This document shows positions 7,406-15,124 of a stretch of DNA of 23,642 nucleotides, piece after piece. Position numbers and translations under genes: made by a program. The DNA is taken from positions 1-23,642 of the forward strand of contig QCAD01000005.1 in the NCBI GenBank assembly GCA_003282055.1, given 5' to 3'. How positions within the stretch are numbered: the stretch's first letter is position 1; each line of letters opens with the position of its first letter. The notes beneath the pieces were generated by a model. It ran no database searches, was not told the DNA's origin, and saw only the letters and a program-made list of their open reading frames with translations. This DNA is from Pelagibacteraceae bacterium AG-339-N18 (lineage in GTDB: Bacteria > Pseudomonadota > Alphaproteobacteria > Pelagibacterales > Pelagibacteraceae).

Positions 7406-8416
7406 TTATTTAACTGCTAAAGCCATTTCCATTAGCTTATCGCCACCTGGAACTTTATCAGCAAATGCTTTGTGTGAAGATTTTTTCGCAATCTCTACCC
7501 ACGCAGCATGGTCTTTTGCATCCATGTATACTAATTTTACACCTGCAGCTTTATAAGCATCTTCAAACTTTTTATCTAAGTTTTCTACTTGAGCTGTCAT
7601 GTATTTCTCAGCTACTTTTCCAGCTTTCATTAAAGCTTTTTGTTGCTTAGAATTTAAAGCATCAAAAGACTTTTTGGACATCAAAATTGGTTCGTACATA
7701 AACCATAAACCAAATTTTCCTGGAGGAGTTGCACATGAAACTTGTTCATAAATTTTATAACTTACAAAACTTCCTGAACTAGTGTTAGCACCTGTTAATA
7801 CACCTGTTTGTAAACCTGTGTAAATTTCAGATGATGGCATACTTTGTATACCTGCTCCTGCTGCCTCTAACATTTGATTAAATGCTTTACCTGCAGCTCT
7901 CATAACTTGACCTTTTGCATCACTAGGATTTTTTATACATTTTGACTTTGAAGCAAAACCACCACCTAACCATGCGTCAGACAAAACTACTACACCAGCA
8001 TCGTTAATAATCTTTTTAATTTCAGTCATCATTGGTCCTTTATTAAATCTCAATGCATGATCATGATTTTTAACTGTACCTGGCATTAGAGTTGCATCAA
8101 ATTCTGGATGGAACTTGGATGCATAAGCTAATGGAAAAGCAGAAATATCCAGCTGACCAGTCGTCATTGGCTTCCACTGTTCTTTAGGTTTGTATAATGA
8201 TTTAGCTGGGTAAATTCTTATGTCTACTCCAACATTTGCTTTTTTTACCTCGTCAGCAATGATTTGAACCATTTCATGACGTGGGTCGAAAGATCCATCA
8301 GCTCTTGGTGTTCCAGGCCACTGGTGACTTGCTTTTAGCGTAACCGCATAAGCAGAACCAATAGTAGTAAAAACAAAAACTAATGAAGTTAAATATAAAG
8401 ATATTTTTTTTAACAT
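7406..8416 (-). CDS. dctP: TRAP transporter periplasmic substrate-binding protein (DctP family)
   Basis: Periplasmic solute receptor of the TRAP system. I chose the ATG at 8416 (336 residues) over an in-frame ATG at 8479, because it is preceded by GAGGG with 7-nt spacing and starts a classic signal peptide (MLKKISLYLTSLVFVFTTIG, cleavage likely after SAYA, residue 24); the upstream ATG overlaps the -35 box. R173 in VMRAAGKAF sits where DctP proteins keep the arginine that binds the ligand carboxylate. GVLTGANTS near residue 205 replaces the usual GxxDGxEN. C160 and C228 could form a disulfide. The ligand is probably an organic acid but not identifiable. It is the first gene of dctPQM-dusA-tauE, under a strong promoter, with a hairpin behind it. 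Confidence 0.94.
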   Translation of the reverse strand: MLKKISLYLTSLVFVFTTIGSAYAVTLKASHQWPGTPRADGSFDPRHEMVQIIADEVKKANVGVDIRIYPAKSLYKPKEQWKPMTTGQLDISAFPLAYASKFHPEFDATLMPGTVKNHDHALRFNKGPMMTEIKKIINDAGVVVLSDAWLGGGFASKSKCIKNPSDAKGQVMRAAGKAFNQMLEAAGAGIQSMPSSEIYTGLQTGVLTGANTSSGSFVSYKIYEQVSCATPPGKFGLWFMYEPILMSKKSFDALNSKQQKALMKAGKVAEKYMTAQVENLDKKFEDAYKAAGVKLVYMDAKDHAAWVEIAKKSSHKAFADKVPGGDKLMEMALAVK

Positions 8417-8423
8417 TATTTTT

Positions 8424-8429
8424 CCCTCT
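8424..8429 (-). promoter_or_regulatory. Ribosome-binding site of dctP
   Basis: Minus-strand AGAGGG lies 7 nt before the ATG at 8416 and decides that start. Clear SD sequences are rare in this window, so its presence marks a strongly translated gene. Confidence 0.75.
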
Positions 8430-8450
8430 ATTGTTATTTTTAATAATTCA

Positions 8451-8479
8451 ATTAAAGTGAACTTATTAATAAGAGTCAA
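8451..8479 (-). promoter_or_regulatory. Sigma70-type promoter of the dctP operon with a palindrome in its spacer
   Basis: On the minus strand TTGACT (8474-8479) and TTTAAT (8451-8456) are separated by exactly 17 bp; each hexamer differs from consensus at one position. Transcription would start near 8444, giving a leader of roughly 28 nt that includes the SD. The spacer contains the perfect 12-bp palindrome CTTATTAATAAG (8462-8473), placed where a repressor would block RNA polymerase. The 95-bp gap also serves the divergent CoA-transferase gene, for which no clear promoter was seen. Confidence 0.65.
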
Positions 8480-8511
8480 GTCGGCAAAAACTCAGAAAAG
8501 TTAGAAATTGT

Positions 8512-9654
8512 ATGAATGGACCTTTAAAAAACCTACTAGTTGTTGATTTAACGAGAGTATTAGTTGGTCCCTACTGTACTATGATTTTATCAGATCTAGG
8601 TGCAAGAGTAATTAAAATTGAAGCACCAGAAATTGGTGACGACTCTCGAAAATTTGGACCATTCATTGAGGAATATTCAGCTTATTTCATGTCACTTAAT
8701 AGAGGTAAAGAAAGTATTGCTCTTAACTTAAAAGTTGAGGAAGATAAAAAAATTTTTGATAAAATTTTATCTAAAGCAGACATATTAGTTGAAAATTTTA
8801 AACCAGGTACTTTAGAAAAATGGGGATACGGTTGGAAGAATGTAAGTAAAAAGTATCCAAAATTAATTTATGCGTCTGCATCAGGTTTTGGACAAACTGG
8901 ACCTCTTAAAGAATTACCTGCTTATGATATGGTAGTACAAGGTATGGGTGGGTTGATGAGTGTAACTGGTCAACCAAACTCAGACCCAACAAGAGTTGGA
9001 ACATCAATTGGAGATATCACAGCTGGTTTATTTACAGCAATTGGAATAAATGCAGCTCTTTATGATAGACAAAAAACTGGTAAGGGAATGTACATAGATG
9101 TTTCGATGCTTGATTGTCAGATAGCAATATTAGAAAATGCAATTGCTCGTTATTTAGCTAAGAACGAGATACCAAAACCTATGGGTTCTCGTCATCCATC
9201 AATCGCACCATTTGAAGCTTTTAAAACTAAAGATAGTTACATCATCATAGCTGCTGGGAATGATAGATTATTTGAAAAACTTTGTGAACTTTTGGAAATG
9301 CCTGAAATAGGTAAAGATCCTAAATTTTTTGATAATTCATCTAGAGCTATTAATATGGATGAACTTAAAACGGTTATTGAAAACAAATTGTCATCTAAAA
9401 CTACCTCTGAATGGGTCAAAGACATGGAAAAAGAAAAAATTCCATGTGGTCCAATTCTTAACATAAAAGAAGCTGTTGAAAATCCTCAGGTCAAAGCAAG
9501 AAACATGATCGTTAAAGCCTTTCATAAAAAAATTGGAGATTTTAAATTAGCTGGGAATCCAATTAAGATGTCTTCTTACAAAGATGAAGATACTAGAGGA
9601 GATATCCCTGATCTAGATGAACATAGGGAAAAAATTTTAAAGGAATTTTCTTAA
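8512..9654 (+). CDS. Class III CoA-transferase (CaiB/BaiF, formyl-CoA transferase family)
   Basis: Moves CoA from a donor acyl-CoA (succinyl-CoA, formyl-CoA or similar) to a free acid. The 380-residue length is typical. Family landmarks: LVVDLTRVLVGPYCTMILSD at residues 9-28, the IKIEAP motif near 35, LNRGKESIALNLK near 62, and the catalytic aspartate D168 in GTSIGDITAG, collinear with D169 of formyl-CoA transferase, then ALYDRQKTGKG and IDVSMLD. The acid is unknown; the family spans oxalate, carnitine, mesaconate, glutarate and malate derivatives. It is transcribed away from dctP across a 95-bp gap, suggesting that the acid imported by the TRAP system is activated by this enzyme (inference). 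It ends directly against the rpoZ stop. Confidence 0.92.
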   Translation: MNGPLKNLLVVDLTRVLVGPYCTMILSDLGARVIKIEAPEIGDDSRKFGPFIEEYSAYFMSLNRGKESIALNLKVEEDKKIFDKILSKADILVENFKPGTLEKWGYGWKNVSKKYPKLIYASASGFGQTGPLKELPAYDMVVQGMGGLMSVTGQPNSDPTRVGTSIGDITAGLFTAIGINAALYDRQKTGKGMYIDVSMLDCQIAILENAIARYLAKNEIPKPMGSRHPSIAPFEAFKTKDSYIIIAAGNDRLFEKLCELLEMPEIGKDPKFFDNSSRAINMDELKTVIENKLSSKTTSEWVKDMEKEKIPCGPILNIKEAVENPQVKARNMIVKAFHKKIGDFKLAGNPIKMSSYKDEDTRGDIPDLDEHREKILKEFS

Positions 9655-10191
9655 TTATTGATTATTTTCAGGATCATTCGTCGCTTCTTGCTCTGAAGCT
9701 TGGTTTTCAGTTTCAGTAACTTCGTCTAATGAAACATCTCCTTGATCATCTCCTGTTTCATCTGTTGCTGATGTATCGATATCTGGCTTAGCTGTTTGAG
9801 ATAACTCCGCTAAATCTTCATTCGAAACTTGTATTTTCTCAGGTGTTTTTCTAGCTCTTTTAGATGGTAAAATAGGTGCTCCGCTTTTTGAAATTTCACC
9901 TTTATATAAACTTTCAAAATCATCACCTACATCTTCATCATCCTCTACGCCATCATCTACCTGCTCAACATGTTTTCTTAGTTTGTAAACAGCACTTTCA
10001 GTAAGTTCATTTACTTTTATATTTTCTTCAGCTATTTCTCTTAAAGCGATAACGGTATTCTTATCGTTATCTTTTTCTAAAGTAGGTTCTATACCTGTAT
10101 TAAGTTGAGTTGCTCTTTCTTTAGCTACCAAAACTAATTCGTAAGGGCTATCAACTTTATCTATACAATCTTCTACAGTAACTCGTGCCAT
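9655..10191 (-). CDS. rpoZ: DNA-directed RNA polymerase omega subunit with long acidic tail
   Basis: Omega assists assembly of the RNA polymerase core by clamping beta-prime. The N-terminal 60 residues are a clear omega domain: [20 protein letters not shown], then [11 protein letters not shown], and [15 protein letters not shown]. Beyond about residue 85 the protein is a low-complexity, strongly acidic and probably disordered tail ([14 protein letters not shown], later D/E/T-rich to the end), bringing the length to 178 against 91 in E. coli. A candidate promoter lies just upstream and would give a leaderless or near-leaderless mRNA. No SD is visible. It follows the MFS gene on the same strand after 43 bp, and its stop abuts the stop of the convergent CoA-transferase. 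Confidence 0.93.
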   Translation of the reverse strand: MARVTVEDCIDKVDSPYELVLVAKERATQLNTGIEPTLEKDNDKNTVIALREIAEENIKVNELTESAVYKLRKHVEQVDDGVEDDEDVGDDFESLYKGEISKSGAPILPSKRARKTPEKIQVSNEDLAELSQTAKPDIDTSATDETGDDQGDVSLDEVTETENQASEQEATNDPENNQ

Positions 10192-10197
10192 GCGGAG

Positions 10198-10226
10198 TAT
10201 CTACACAGTGAAGTTTGAAAAATCAA
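10198..10226 (-). promoter_or_regulatory. Candidate rpoZ promoter, predicted leaderless transcript
   Basis: Minus-strand TTGATT (10221-10226), 17-bp spacer and TAGATA (10198-10203) precede the rpoZ ATG at 10191. Only 6 nt separate the -10 box from the ATG, so RNA would begin at or next to the start codon. The -10 match is modest. Confidence 0.3.
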
Positions 10227-10234
10227 GGAGAATT

Positions 10235-11440
10235 TTATAAATGTTCTGGATTTAGCCGATTTTTAACAAACAATAAAAGAACTGCTGATAAAGCAACATA
10301 AATAAAAGATATTAAGGCTATTTGCTCAATTGAAAATCCAACATCTATTAATAAGCCAAATAAAGCAGTGCCAAAGGCAGTAGAGAAAACCATCAAAGCC
10401 GTAGTTAAAGCTTTAATTGAGCCAATATATCTTACACCATAAATTTCTGCCCAGGTTGAAGAGCCTAAAACGTTTGCAAGTCCATTAGAAATGCCAATTA
10501 GACCTAAAAATATGAAAGCAGAAAATGAAATATCAAAATACATTAGAACTACCGTAGAAATTAATAATGGAATATTCATATAAATAAGTAATTTTCTACT
10601 CGTAAATTTATCAATTAAAAATCCTGCAACTAATAGAGTTAATACTGACAAAATTGAGTAAACCATAAAAGATTGAGCAATTACATAAGTGCCCCATCCT
10701 TTAGACTCTGAAATAAAAGATTGATAAACAAAAACGCCAGTTGCAATCCATGGCATCGCTAACATATTCAAACAAACTATATAAAATCTGTAATCCTTCA
10801 AAACATCTATTCTTTTCCATTGTTTTATTTTTTCATTAAATTCTTTTTGGTTTGTCTTCTCTCTAGACTCAAAATTTAAGTTCTTAACTAAAGTAAAAGA
10901 AGTCATTGGAAGAAATATCAAAACTAATATTGAAATATACATCCATAAATTTTGCCAAGAAGTTACAGTTAATAAATATACAATTAAAACTGGTAGTATA
11001 AATTCAGCAGTAGAAAGACCAAACCAACTTGTACTTAAAGCTTTACCTCTAGATTTTGTGAAATATCTAGAAATTGTTGTTGTTGCAGTATGAGACATCA
11101 TACCTTGACCTGAAAATCTCATTAAAAAAATTGCAATAAATAAAAAGGTTATTGAAGAAATTTTTGAAAAGAAAAAACACGAGAAGGACAGAAGTATTGA
11201 TACAAAGAAGGCAAATTTAAAAATATTGATATCATCTATTTTTTTTCCAACCCAAATTAATAAAAAGCTGCTCAATAATGTTGCAGATGCATAAATTGTT
11301 CCAAATTGTCCCTGAGTAATTGATAATGCTTCTCGTATGCTAGAATTAAAAAGACCAAGAAAAAAACTCTGTCCAAAACTGGAAAAAAATGTAAATATGA
11401 AACCAAATACGATTACTTTTAAACTTAAACTTTTAAACAT
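10235..11440 (-). CDS. Major facilitator superfamily transporter
   Basis: Inner-membrane secondary transporter of 401 residues with about 12 hydrophobic helices in two halves. The loop between helices 2 and 3 carries an MFS motif-A variant (WVGKKIDDI, near residue 63) and the second half repeats it (GFLIDKFTSRKLL, near residue 260). The first helix begins by about residue 8, so the ATG at 11440 is well placed. The substrate cannot be inferred. Its start codon is only 11 bp from that of the divergent dehydrogenase gene, so its promoter must lie inside that neighbour. No SD is visible. The 43-bp gap to rpoZ shows no terminator hairpin. Confidence 0.88.
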   Translation of the reverse strand: MFKSLSLKVIVFGFIFTFFSSFGQSFFLGLFNSSIREALSITQGQFGTIYASATLLSSFLLIWVGKKIDDINIFKFAFFVSILLSFSCFFFSKISSITFLFIAIFLMRFSGQGMMSHTATTTISRYFTKSRGKALSTSWFGLSTAEFILPVLIVYLLTVTSWQNLWMYISILVLIFLPMTSFTLVKNLNFESREKTNQKEFNEKIKQWKRIDVLKDYRFYIVCLNMLAMPWIATGVFVYQSFISESKGWGTYVIAQSFMVYSILSVLTLLVAGFLIDKFTSRKLLIYMNIPLLISTVVLMYFDISFSAFIFLGLIGISNGLANVLGSSTWAEIYGVRYIGSIKALTTALMVFSTAFGTALFGLLIDVGFSIEQIALISFIYVALSAVLLLFVKNRLNPEHL

Positions 11441-11451
11441 TTTGAAAAATT

Positions 11452-12321
11452 ATGAGTTGTAATGTTGCTTTCATAGGTCTTGGTGTCATGGGTTATCCAA
11501 TGGCAGGTTATATATCAAAAGGTGGACACAATGTAACTGTTTTTAACAGAACAAAATCCAAAGCTGAAAAATGGATTAAAGAATACAAAGGTAAAATGGC
11601 TGATACTCCAGCTGAAGCTACAAAAGATGCTGAATACATTTTTACATGTGTGGGGAATGACAATGATTTAAGAGAGGTTACTTTTGGAGACAAAGGTGTA
11701 TTTAAAACAATTAAAAAAGGTGCAGTTTATATTGATAACACAACCGCTTCAGCAACAATTGCAAGAGAAATACATTCTTATGCAAAAAAAAATGGATTTG
11801 GTGCATTAGATGCACCAGTATCAGGAGGACAAGCTGGTGCAGAAAATGGTGCATTAACAGTTATGATCGGTGGTGATCAAGCTGACTTTGATAAAGCTAA
11901 AGATAAAATTGATTGTTACAGTAAAAAAATGAAATTACTTGGTGGTTCAGGCAATGGACAGCTTGCTAAAATGGTTAACCAAATTTGTATTGCAGGTTTA
12001 GTACAGGGTTTATCAGAAGCTATTAATTTTGGAATGAAAGCTGGATTGAACATGGAAGATGTAATTGAAGTTATTTCAAAAGGTGCAGCTCAATCTTGGC
12101 AAATGGAAAATAGATTTAAGACTATGATCGATGACAAATTTGATTTTGGTTTTGCAGTTGATTGGATGAGAAAAGATTTAAAAATTGCAATGGATGAAGC
12201 TAAAAATAATGGCTCATTGTTACCTGTAACAGAATTAGTTGATAAATATTACGGAGAAGTGCAAGGGATGGGTGGTAATCGTTGGGATACTTCAAGCTTA
12301 ATAAAAAGATTTAGGAAGTAA
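11452..12321 (+). CDS. Beta-hydroxyacid dehydrogenase (3-hydroxyisobutyrate dehydrogenase / tartronate semialdehyde reductase family)
   Basis: NAD(P)-dependent oxidoreductase that interconverts a beta-hydroxyacid and its semialdehyde. The 289-residue protein begins with the Rossmann fingerprint FIGLGVMG (G9, G11, G14), followed by FNRT at the end of strand 2. The substrate-binding motif DAPVSGGQAGAENG (residues 120-133) and the catalytic lysine K173 in GQLAKMVNQ are intact. Members act on 3-hydroxyisobutyrate, tartronate semialdehyde, succinic semialdehyde, glyoxylate or gamma-hydroxybutyrate; this one cannot be narrowed further. R33 after strand 2 suggests some NADP preference (inference). 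It leads a plus-strand unit with the PNPOx-like gene (3-bp gap). Back-to-back placement with the MFS gene hints at uptake plus oxidation of one substrate. Confidence 0.9.
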   Translation: MSCNVAFIGLGVMGYPMAGYISKGGHNVTVFNRTKSKAEKWIKEYKGKMADTPAEATKDAEYIFTCVGNDNDLREVTFGDKGVFKTIKKGAVYIDNTTASATIAREIHSYAKKNGFGALDAPVSGGQAGAENGALTVMIGGDQADFDKAKDKIDCYSKKMKLLGGSGNGQLAKMVNQICIAGLVQGLSEAINFGMKAGLNMEDVIEVISKGAAQSWQMENRFKTMIDDKFDFGFAVDWMRKDLKIAMDEAKNNGSLLPVTELVDKYYGEVQGMGGNRWDTSSLIKRFRK

Positions 12322-12324
12322 AGT

Positions 12325-12924
12325 ATGCAACCAGCATACTATGAAAATTTAGAAAAAATTCAAAATAAATATTGGTCTATGTTAGATGATGCTGTGACTA
12401 ACAGAAGTTCAGCATTTAGAATTCCTGTTTTTATTTGTGCTTATCAAAATGAAGTTGATGGTAGAATAGTTGTTTTACGTAAATCAGATAGAGAAAATAG
12501 TCTCCTACAATTTCACACTGATTTAAGATCTCCAAAAATAGACATACTTAAAAGTAATAAAAATGCTTCATTGGTTTTTTATGATAAAGAAGAAAAGATA
12601 CAATTAAGAGTGAAAGTTGAATGCGAGATTAATAATCAAAATTCTATAACAGAACAATCTTGGAAAAAAACGCAGCATATAAGTCGAAGATGTTATTTAA
12701 CTGATAGCCCTCCTGGGACTAATTCAGATAATCCAACATCTGGTATGATATCTAAATTAGAAGATTTTGATTACTCAATGGAGCAAAGTGAAGAAGGTTA
12801 TAAAAACTTTACTGTGATAAAATGTAAAATTAAATCTATAGAATGGCTATATCTTGCAGCAAAAGGACATCGAAGAGCTAAGTTTGATTTAGAGACAAAT
12901 AAGAATAATTGGTTAGTTCCATAA
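12325..12924 (+). CDS. Pyridoxamine 5'-phosphate oxidase-like flavin-binding protein
   Basis: A 199-residue split-barrel protein of the PNPOx-like family. The pattern FRIPVFICAYQN, GRIVVLRKSDRENSLLQFHTDLRSPK (residues 47-72), NASLVFYD and LRVKVECEI follows the FMN-binding strands of PNPOx, and the C-terminal IEWLYLAAKGHRRAKFDL resembles the family's closing strand. It lacks enough of the PNPOx C-terminal RxH-type signature to call it pdxH, so the substrate is unknown; family members bind FMN, F420 or heme. The ATG has a recognisable SD (AGGAAG, about 7 nt away) lying in the end of the dehydrogenase gene 3 bp upstream, so the two are surely co-transcribed. Confidence 0.82.
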   Translation: MQPAYYENLEKIQNKYWSMLDDAVTNRSSAFRIPVFICAYQNEVDGRIVVLRKSDRENSLLQFHTDLRSPKIDILKSNKNASLVFYDKEEKIQLRVKVECEINNQNSITEQSWKKTQHISRRCYLTDSPPGTNSDNPTSGMISKLEDFDYSMEQSEEGYKNFTVIKCKIKSIEWLYLAAKGHRRAKFDLETNKNNWLVP

Positions 12925-12925
12925 A

Positions 12926-13636
12926 ATGATTCAGATGAATAGAAAAATTTTAAAAATTTTAATAATCATTTTTTTAAAATGTACATATGTTTATGCTGAA
13001 AATAACAATGAATTATCAATAGGTATTGCAGTTGGAAATGGTATTATGGAAAATGTAAAAGGAATGCATGGTCCTACAGAAAATAATCCAGGTACAAATA
13101 TAAAAGGCTTAGTTTTAGATGATGATAGTTTAAATACTATATATTCACTTAGTATCGATTTTAATAAATTCTTAAGCGACCATTTATATTTGAACTCTGG
13201 AATTGCTTTTGCACGTCATTACACAGGTGATACTAGCATTACCTTTGATGGAGGGGGTAATTCACTCTTCCCCAATATACATTTTAGAGGTTTAGCTTTA
13301 GAATTAGGTCCGAGTTATAGATTTAATGAAATTTTAAATTTCACACCTTATATGGGTTTGAATGCCTCCACCTTTTTAGGTTTTCAGTCAGATACAAACT
13401 TTGGTGTTATCTCAGGTACATATGGAGAGGGAGGAGCAGAAACATTTGTAGAGTGTTATGGTATTACGCCAAACTTAGGATTTTTTAAAAGCTCTGGAAT
13501 TTTTAAAGGTTATGGCTTTTCAATAGAAAATTTAAAACTAGAATGTGATAACGATCATATGAGAAGTATGACAGAGGGATATGAGGCTGATTTTGATATT
13601 ATTCAATATCGAATTGATTACAGAATATTTTTTTAA
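12926..13636 (+). CDS. Unrecognised secreted protein, probable outer-membrane beta-barrel
   Basis: I do not recognise a named family. The 236-residue product starts with a signal peptide (basic MIQMNRK, hydrophobic stretch, cleavage likely after VYA near residue 24). The rest alternates short aromatic/hydrophobic strands with polar loops (for example LSIGIAVGNG, LNSGIAFARHYTG, LALELGPSYRF, YMGLNASTFLGF) and ends in YRIDYRIFF, with the terminal aromatic typical of outer-membrane barrels. That is consistent with an 8-10 strand barrel. The mature part contains two cysteines, in VECYG and LECDN, which could bridge. An alternative ATG lies three codons in. It starts 1 bp after the PNPOx-like gene and is probably in the same transcript, though a functional link is not evident. 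Confidence 0.75.
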   Translation: MIQMNRKILKILIIIFLKCTYVYAENNNELSIGIAVGNGIMENVKGMHGPTENNPGTNIKGLVLDDDSLNTIYSLSIDFNKFLSDHLYLNSGIAFARHYTGDTSITFDGGGNSLFPNIHFRGLALELGPSYRFNEILNFTPYMGLNASTFLGFQSDTNFGVISGTYGEGGAETFVECYGITPNLGFFKSSGIFKGYGFSIENLKLECDNDHMRSMTEGYEADFDIIQYRIDYRIFF

Positions 13637-13658
13637 TTAAAAAATTAATTTAGAATAT

Positions 13659-14099
13659 TTATTTTTCAATAGCCGCTAATTTTTTCTTTAATTTTATAGG
13701 TAAATTTGCAAACCACTGTTTCTCTTTGCCTGATTCTGGTAAGACAGCCCCGTATTCAATCATTTGAGATGGGGGAAGATCATTAATATAAACCCATACT
13801 TGGGTTTCATCTAATTTGGAATTTTTTACCAATACATGTTTTAAATCTGAAATTAATTTGTCTTTGACCTTTTTTGATCGACCTGCTCTAATTTGACCAA
13901 GTAAAAATAAAGATGGCTCCTTCACTTTTTTTCCGCCCATAAAATGATTATTTTTTTTTGTTTTATTAAATATTACTTGTGCAAAATATGTATTCGCACC
14001 AGTTACTACATTATGAACTTTAGTAATTCCTTCGGCTAATTTTTTTTGTTGTTTAGATGAAATATTAAAGTTTGAATTTGTTACAGTGTAAGTTGGCAT
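13659..14099 (-). CDS. Tautomerase superfamily protein, cis-3-chloroacrylate dehalogenase (cis-CaaD)/Cg10062-like
   Basis: Small beta-alpha-beta enzyme of 146 residues using an N-terminal proline. Numbering after Met removal, it has Pro1, His28, Arg70, Arg73, Tyr103 and Glu114: the six residues known to be catalytic in cis-CaaD and its homologue Cg10062, at identical positions with no gaps. Length (145 against 149) also fits. cis-CaaD hydrates cis-3-haloacrylates to malonate semialdehyde; Cg10062 acts weakly on haloacrylates and hydrates or decarboxylates acetylenic acids. The natural substrate here is unknown, since the related tautomerase branch is broad. The gene lies 1 bp downstream of the secreted alpha/beta hydrolase gene and is probably co-transcribed with it and the gamma-carbonic anhydrase. 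Confidence 0.85.
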   Translation of the reverse strand: MPTYTVTNSNFNISSKQQKKLAEGITKVHNVVTGANTYFAQVIFNKTKKNNHFMGGKKVKEPSLFLLGQIRAGRSKKVKDKLISDLKHVLVKNSKLDETQVWVYINDLPPSQMIEYGAVLPESGKEKQWFANLPIKLKKKLAAIEK

Positions 14100-14100
14100 A

Positions 14101-15120
14101 TTAGTTTAGAAGCTCATTTTTAAAAAATTTTACAAACTTAGATTTAAAAATTTTACCCTTATCGCCTCCGATATGTGCACCATTTTTTATACAACTGTCC
14201 ATCCACCATGATTTGGCCCATTTATAATTTGGATCAGTTGAACTACTTGTTCCATCATCATTGGTAAAAAAACCTGGACAATTAGTAAATACCATACCGT
14301 CTTTTTCCCACTCCTCTTTATAATTAGCTGTAAAACCATGATGCCATCCCTTTTTAACTGTAACCTCAATGTTTCCACCATTGTCTTTAATTTTTTTACC
14401 TAGATCAACACATGGTTCTGCTGCTGTATAATCGTCAGCACCACCTAAAACCATCCAAGTTTTTGTTTCTGGTGTGGGTGTTGGATTTTTAAACATTCCG
14501 ATACTCCAACATGGTGGTGATCTAGGTTGAGCAGCAGCAAAAAATAAATTTTTATCAATAAGTGCATCTCTTAACTTTTTTTCTGAAGCCATAATAGAAA
14601 TTGCACCTCCTCTTGACCAACCTGTTATTCCAACTTTACTAATGTTTATTTTAGGATCTTTAGATACGTGTTCAAGAGCCATAAAAGTATCAATAAAAGT
14701 AGACCAATGTGGGACCTTTTGTTGATTTGCATAAGTTGTATAAGTTCCTCGAGGGGCAAAATTATCTATAAACATAACTGCAATTCCTTTATTCTGTAAA
14801 GATTTGGCGGCTAGTCTATTGAACTTAAACCATTTATTAGTAAATAAAAGTGGACCACCGCTCGCATGAGCAAACATAACTAAAGGGAAAGGTCCTTCGC
14901 CTTTTTTAGGATATGCTATAAATGCATCTATTTCTAATGGTGATTTTTTATAAGTTCCATCTTTAATCTCCATATAATTTTTTGCATTATAAGAATTAAT
15001 TTTGATCATTTGACCATTTTTAAAATATCTAGATAATTTATCTAAAGGAGACTTTATAGGAACAGCAAAAAGTGATGAACTAAATAAAGTTATCAGCAAT
15101 GTTAATAAAATTTTTTTCAT
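14101..15120 (-). CDS. Secreted alpha/beta hydrolase, dienelactone hydrolase-like
   Basis: Periplasmic serine hydrolase. I use the ATG at 15120 (339 residues), because it opens a standard signal peptide (MKKILLTLLITLFSSSLFA, cleaved near residue 19) and sits just past the upstream gene; a longer start at 15183 would overlap that gene by 59 nt and bury the signal. The nucleophile is S169 in GWSRGG, the acid is D229 or D230 in GGADDYT, and the base is H260 or H261 in WHHGF: order and spacing as in dienelactone hydrolases. The oxyanion region FAHASGG is near residue 83. Four cysteines (C204, C237, C281, C310) may form disulfides in the periplasm. The substrate is unknown; esters or lactones are likely. 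It lies between the gamma-carbonic anhydrase (4-bp gap) and the tautomerase (1-bp gap). Confidence 0.85.
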   Translation of the reverse strand: MKKILLTLLITLFSSSLFAVPIKSPLDKLSRYFKNGQMIKINSYNAKNYMEIKDGTYKKSPLEIDAFIAYPKKGEGPFPLVMFAHASGGPLLFTNKWFKFNRLAAKSLQNKGIAVMFIDNFAPRGTYTTYANQQKVPHWSTFIDTFMALEHVSKDPKINISKVGITGWSRGGAISIMASEKKLRDALIDKNLFFAAAQPRSPPCWSIGMFKNPTPTPETKTWMVLGGADDYTAAEPCVDLGKKIKDNGGNIEVTVKKGWHHGFTANYKEEWEKDGMVFTNCPGFFTNDDGTSSSTDPNYKWAKSWWMDSCIKNGAHIGGDKGKIFKSKFVKFFKNELLN

Positions 15121-15124
15121 TAAA

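Noticed and set aside
8417..8479. Longer dctP reading frame starting at 8479
   Set aside because: It would overlap the -35 box and bury the signal peptide; the ATG at 8416 has an SD.
13633..13648. TTAATT/AATTAA inverted repeat between the barrel gene and the tautomerase gene
   Set aside because: Only A-T pairs with a 4-nt loop; too weak to call a bidirectional terminator in AT-rich DNA.
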